From CBDCZY01 sp965224745 (GTDB lineage: Bacteria; Pseudomonadota; Gammaproteobacteria; Methylococcales; Methylomonadaceae): 64,000 nucleotides of DNA. Shown one piece after another: positions 62,343 through 64,000 of this stretch. The stretch's first letter is position 1; every line of letters starts with the position of its first letter. The stretch lies in NCBI GenBank assembly GCA_965224745.1, contig CBDCZY010000002.1:496001-560000 (forward strand), read 5' to 3'. The position numbers were made by a program, and so were the translations under genes. The notes below the pieces were generated by a model. The model was given only the letters and a program-made list of their open reading frames with translations, was not told where the DNA came from and did no database searches.

Positions 62343-62425
62343 GTATATTTTCTTTTATATTTCAACTCTATAAAATACAATCTTAACATGTTGCATCACT
62401 TTTAATCACACCCGAATGATGATCT

Positions 62426-63208
62426 TTACTTGATATTATCTTTAATTTCAATTAATTCAGAAACGCTCACCATTTGGACGCCATAGCTATTGAGCCTGGA
62501 AATTTCTTCCTTCAATACCAATAAAGTTTGCGCTCTGGGATGCGCTATGCCTAAAGCAACCCCTTTCTTTTTTGCAAGTGAAACCAAACGTCTAAATTGT
62601 TTTCTTATTGGTTTTTCCTTCGCTACATGATCGATAAAAACATGTCTTCTTATCGTCGGCAAACCAAATGCTTTGGCTGTCTGCTCGGCCACTGTGTATT
62701 TTGTTGTTCTGCTATCGACAAAAAACAACGGCGCTAACTTATACTTGGACAAAACATCCATGGTCCAGCGCATATGCTTAAGATCTTGTGTTAATAAGCT
62801 ACCCATATGGTTATTGACACCAAGTACACCGGGTATCGCATCTAGCTGTTTATACAAGGTGGCCTGGAAAAGCTGCTTATCCATCTCATGTTTCAATTGG
62901 CCAGGATCACCAACAGCACCTCGAATAGCTTCCATAGGCATATGTAACATAATTTCCTTGCCATTTTTTCGGGCTCTTTTCGCTAGAATCGAAGAGTAAG
63001 GGGCAAAAGGTAGAAACGAACAAGCAATTTTGCCATCAAATTCGACAATTTCTTTTCCTTGCTTAAAATGGTAACCCAAATCATCGATAACTATGGCGAT
63101 AGCAGGCAACCCATAAATTTGGGCAACACTATTAGAGCAAAAAATCAGTAAAGCTAAAAACAGGAAGTAATTTGTCGCTTTCGCTTCAAATACTCCCTGA
63201 CCTGGCAT
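62426..63208 (-). CDS. yibQ: Divergent polysaccharide deacetylase family protein (YibQ)
   Basis: A 260-residue exported protein (signal FLFLALLIFCSNSVAQ). PAIAIVIDDLGYHFKQGKEI opens the NodB-like barrel; GKIACSFLPFAPYSSILAKR, EIMLHMPMEA, GVNNHMGSLLTQ, FFVDSRTTKYTV and RRHVFIDH follow, and GVALGIAHPRAQTLLVL closes it. These are the DUF610/YibQ motifs. Its role beside ctpA and envC-like murein genes suggests cell-envelope remodelling. It starts 12 nt after ctpA. The ISKra4 insertion lies just past its stop. Confidence 0.92.
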   Translation of the reverse strand: MPGQGVFEAKATNYFLFLALLIFCSNSVAQIYGLPAIAIVIDDLGYHFKQGKEIVEFDGKIACSFLPFAPYSSILAKRARKNGKEIMLHMPMEAIRGAVGDPGQLKHEMDKQLFQATLYKQLDAIPGVLGVNNHMGSLLTQDLKHMRWTMDVLSKYKLAPLFFVDSRTTKYTVAEQTAKAFGLPTIRRHVFIDHVAKEKPIRKQFRRLVSLAKKKGVALGIAHPRAQTLLVLKEEISRLNSYGVQMVSVSELIEIKDNIK

Positions 63209-63220
63209 TCAGTAAGTGTC

Positions 63221-64000
63221 TTAATAATTTAAGATGTTAATACCTTTCAGAAGATTTAAAGCTTCACTGAGCGGATAATCTTCAATCAACTCCTTCTTTT
63301 CATCATTCTTCTTTTTTCCATCTTTTGACTTTTTATCTTCTTCACCTTTATTTAGATGATTAGATAAATCCGCTTCTTTCAAAGGCTTAAATTTTATTGC
63401 ATCCATCGCTTGCAGTTTTAGTGGGCTCAGTTCAATATCTGGCGTTATACCTTCAGCCTGAATAGATCGTCCTGACGGGGTATAGTAACGAGCCGTCGTC
63501 ATCTTTACAGCACCGCCGTTACTTGCTGGCAAGATGGTTTGTACGGATCCTTTCCCGAATGACTTTTCACCCATAATAACCGCGCGTTTGTGATCCTGTA
63601 ATGCTCCAGCAACAATTTCTGATGCAGACGCCGAACCAGCGTTAATAAGAACCACAATTGGAGCACCTTCTATGTAATCATCTGGTGCGGCACTAAATTT
63701 CATTTCTGAATCCTTTATCCTACCTTTTGTGTAGACAATTAACCCTTTTCTCAAAAAAGCATCACTGACAGAAACTGCAGCATTTAAAACCCCGCCAGGG
63801 TTATTTCTTAAATCAAGCACCAAACCTTTGAGTTTCTTTTTATTTTCTTTTTTAAGTCCTTCCAGTGCGTCTTTTAAATATTTATCAGTATGCGACTGAA
63901 AACTACTAATTCTAAGATAACCGTAACCTTTTTCTAAAATCCGACTTTTAACACTTTTTACTTTGATAATGGCTCTGGTGATAACGACTTTCATGGGCGC
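63221..64000 (-). CDS. ctpA: S41 family C-terminal processing peptidase (CtpA), partial
   Basis: The C-terminal 259 residues; the signal and most of the PDZ domain lie off the right edge, and the frame is open through 64000. VKSRILEKGYGYLRISSFQS, LVLDLRNNPGGVLNAAVSVS, VVLINAGSASASEIVAGALQ (Ser nucleophile) and AVIMGEKSFGKGSVQTILPA (Lys base) are the S41 signature. A Lys-rich linker (KGEEDKKSKDGKKKNDEKKE) near the end is unusual. Periplasmic tail-specific proteases of this kind trim murein hydrolases and other proteins. Confidence 0.94.
   Translation of the reverse strand, partial: APMKVVITRAIIKVKSVKSRILEKGYGYLRISSFQSHTDKYLKDALEGLKKENKKKLKGLVLDLRNNPGGVLNAAVSVSDAFLRKGLIVYTKGRIKDSEMKFSAAPDDYIEGAPIVVLINAGSASASEIVAGALQDHKRAVIMGEKSFGKGSVQTILPASNGGAVKMTTARYYTPSGRSIQAEGITPDIELSPLKLQAMDAIKFKPLKEADLSNHLNKGEEDKKSKDGKKKNDEKKELIEDYPLSEALNLLKGINILNY

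Larger units (their letters stand above)
59534..62413 (-). mobile_element. ISKra4-family insertion sequence, interrupted by an IS3-family element
   Basis: Ends GGGTACGATTAAAAGTGATG (left) and, in reverse complement, GGGTGTGATTAAAAGTGATG (right) continue for three more bases (CAA), 23 bp with 2 mismatches. A perfect 9-bp target duplication GAATGATGA flanks it (59525-59533 and 62414-62422). Without the 1444-bp nested IS3 and its 4-bp duplication the element is about 1.43 kb. The insertion lies 3 bp beyond the yibQ stop. The transposase is severed by the IS3, so it is no longer autonomous. Confidence 0.93.

Noticed and set aside
1..64000. CRISPR array or cas genes
   Set aside because: No series of regularly spaced direct repeats and no Cas-like proteins were seen.

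Overview
The window is a chromosomal stretch of a Gram-negative gammaproteobacterium with an AT-rich genome (roughly 40-43% GC by eye). Evidence for this is the gene order yceD-rpmF-plsX-fabH-fabD-fabG-acpP-fabF-pabC-mltG-tmk-holB-pilZ-tatD, a pilMNOPQ operon divergent from a class A penicillin-binding protein gene, gltA, a cysteine-type rpmE, nhaD, and a sulfite/nitrite reductase gene followed by a DUF934 gene. A likely pyrophosphate-dependent PEP carboxykinase, a cytochrome c6-like protein and dispersed repeat scraps would fit Methylococcales or Thiotrichales, but nothing here fixes the genus.

Bases 1-29,800 are mostly accessory. From the left: a truncated zinc/quinone MDR dehydrogenase with a divergent LysR regulator, a TerB-like protein, a VapBC module with a palindromic operator, a frameshifted HAF-repeat pseudogene, a secreted beta-propeller protein, a 156-bp imperfect hairpin repeat, an AraC regulator divergent from a DUF3047 protein, and a 723-residue protein joining a degenerate Fic-like region to a zeta-toxin-like P-loop domain. 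Then come a MIF-family tautomerase, a cytochrome c6-like protein, a secreted HExxH metallopeptidase, an AstE/AspA-type amidohydrolase, a CPBP membrane protease, a lipoprotein, YtoQ, an HI0933-type flavoprotein, a GPH transporter, and a glycosyltransferase-PAP2-LtaS-like trio that may remodel envelope lipids or glycans. Bases 25,800-29,400 are a scrap yard: a MITE-like repeat, YefM with a damaged YoeB, Rhs and LamG pseudogene pieces, a tRNA 3' fragment beside an intact tRNA-Lys, and a Fic protein of higher GC content.

Bases 29,800-40,600 are the core fatty-acid operon on the minus strand, with translationally coupled junctions. Bases 40,960-44,433 carry the probable PPi-type PEP carboxykinase. 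Bases 44,900-50,030 are the type IV pilus assembly operon, ended by a clear terminator, with mrcA divergent. Bases 52,700-59,470 are housekeeping and transport genes (gltA, rpmE, ampG-like, nhaD) and a sulfite reductase pair. At 59,534-62,413 an ISKra4-family element with a 9-bp target duplication carries an intact IS3-family element inside its transposase gene. The window closes with yibQ (divergent polysaccharide deacetylase) and a truncated ctpA.
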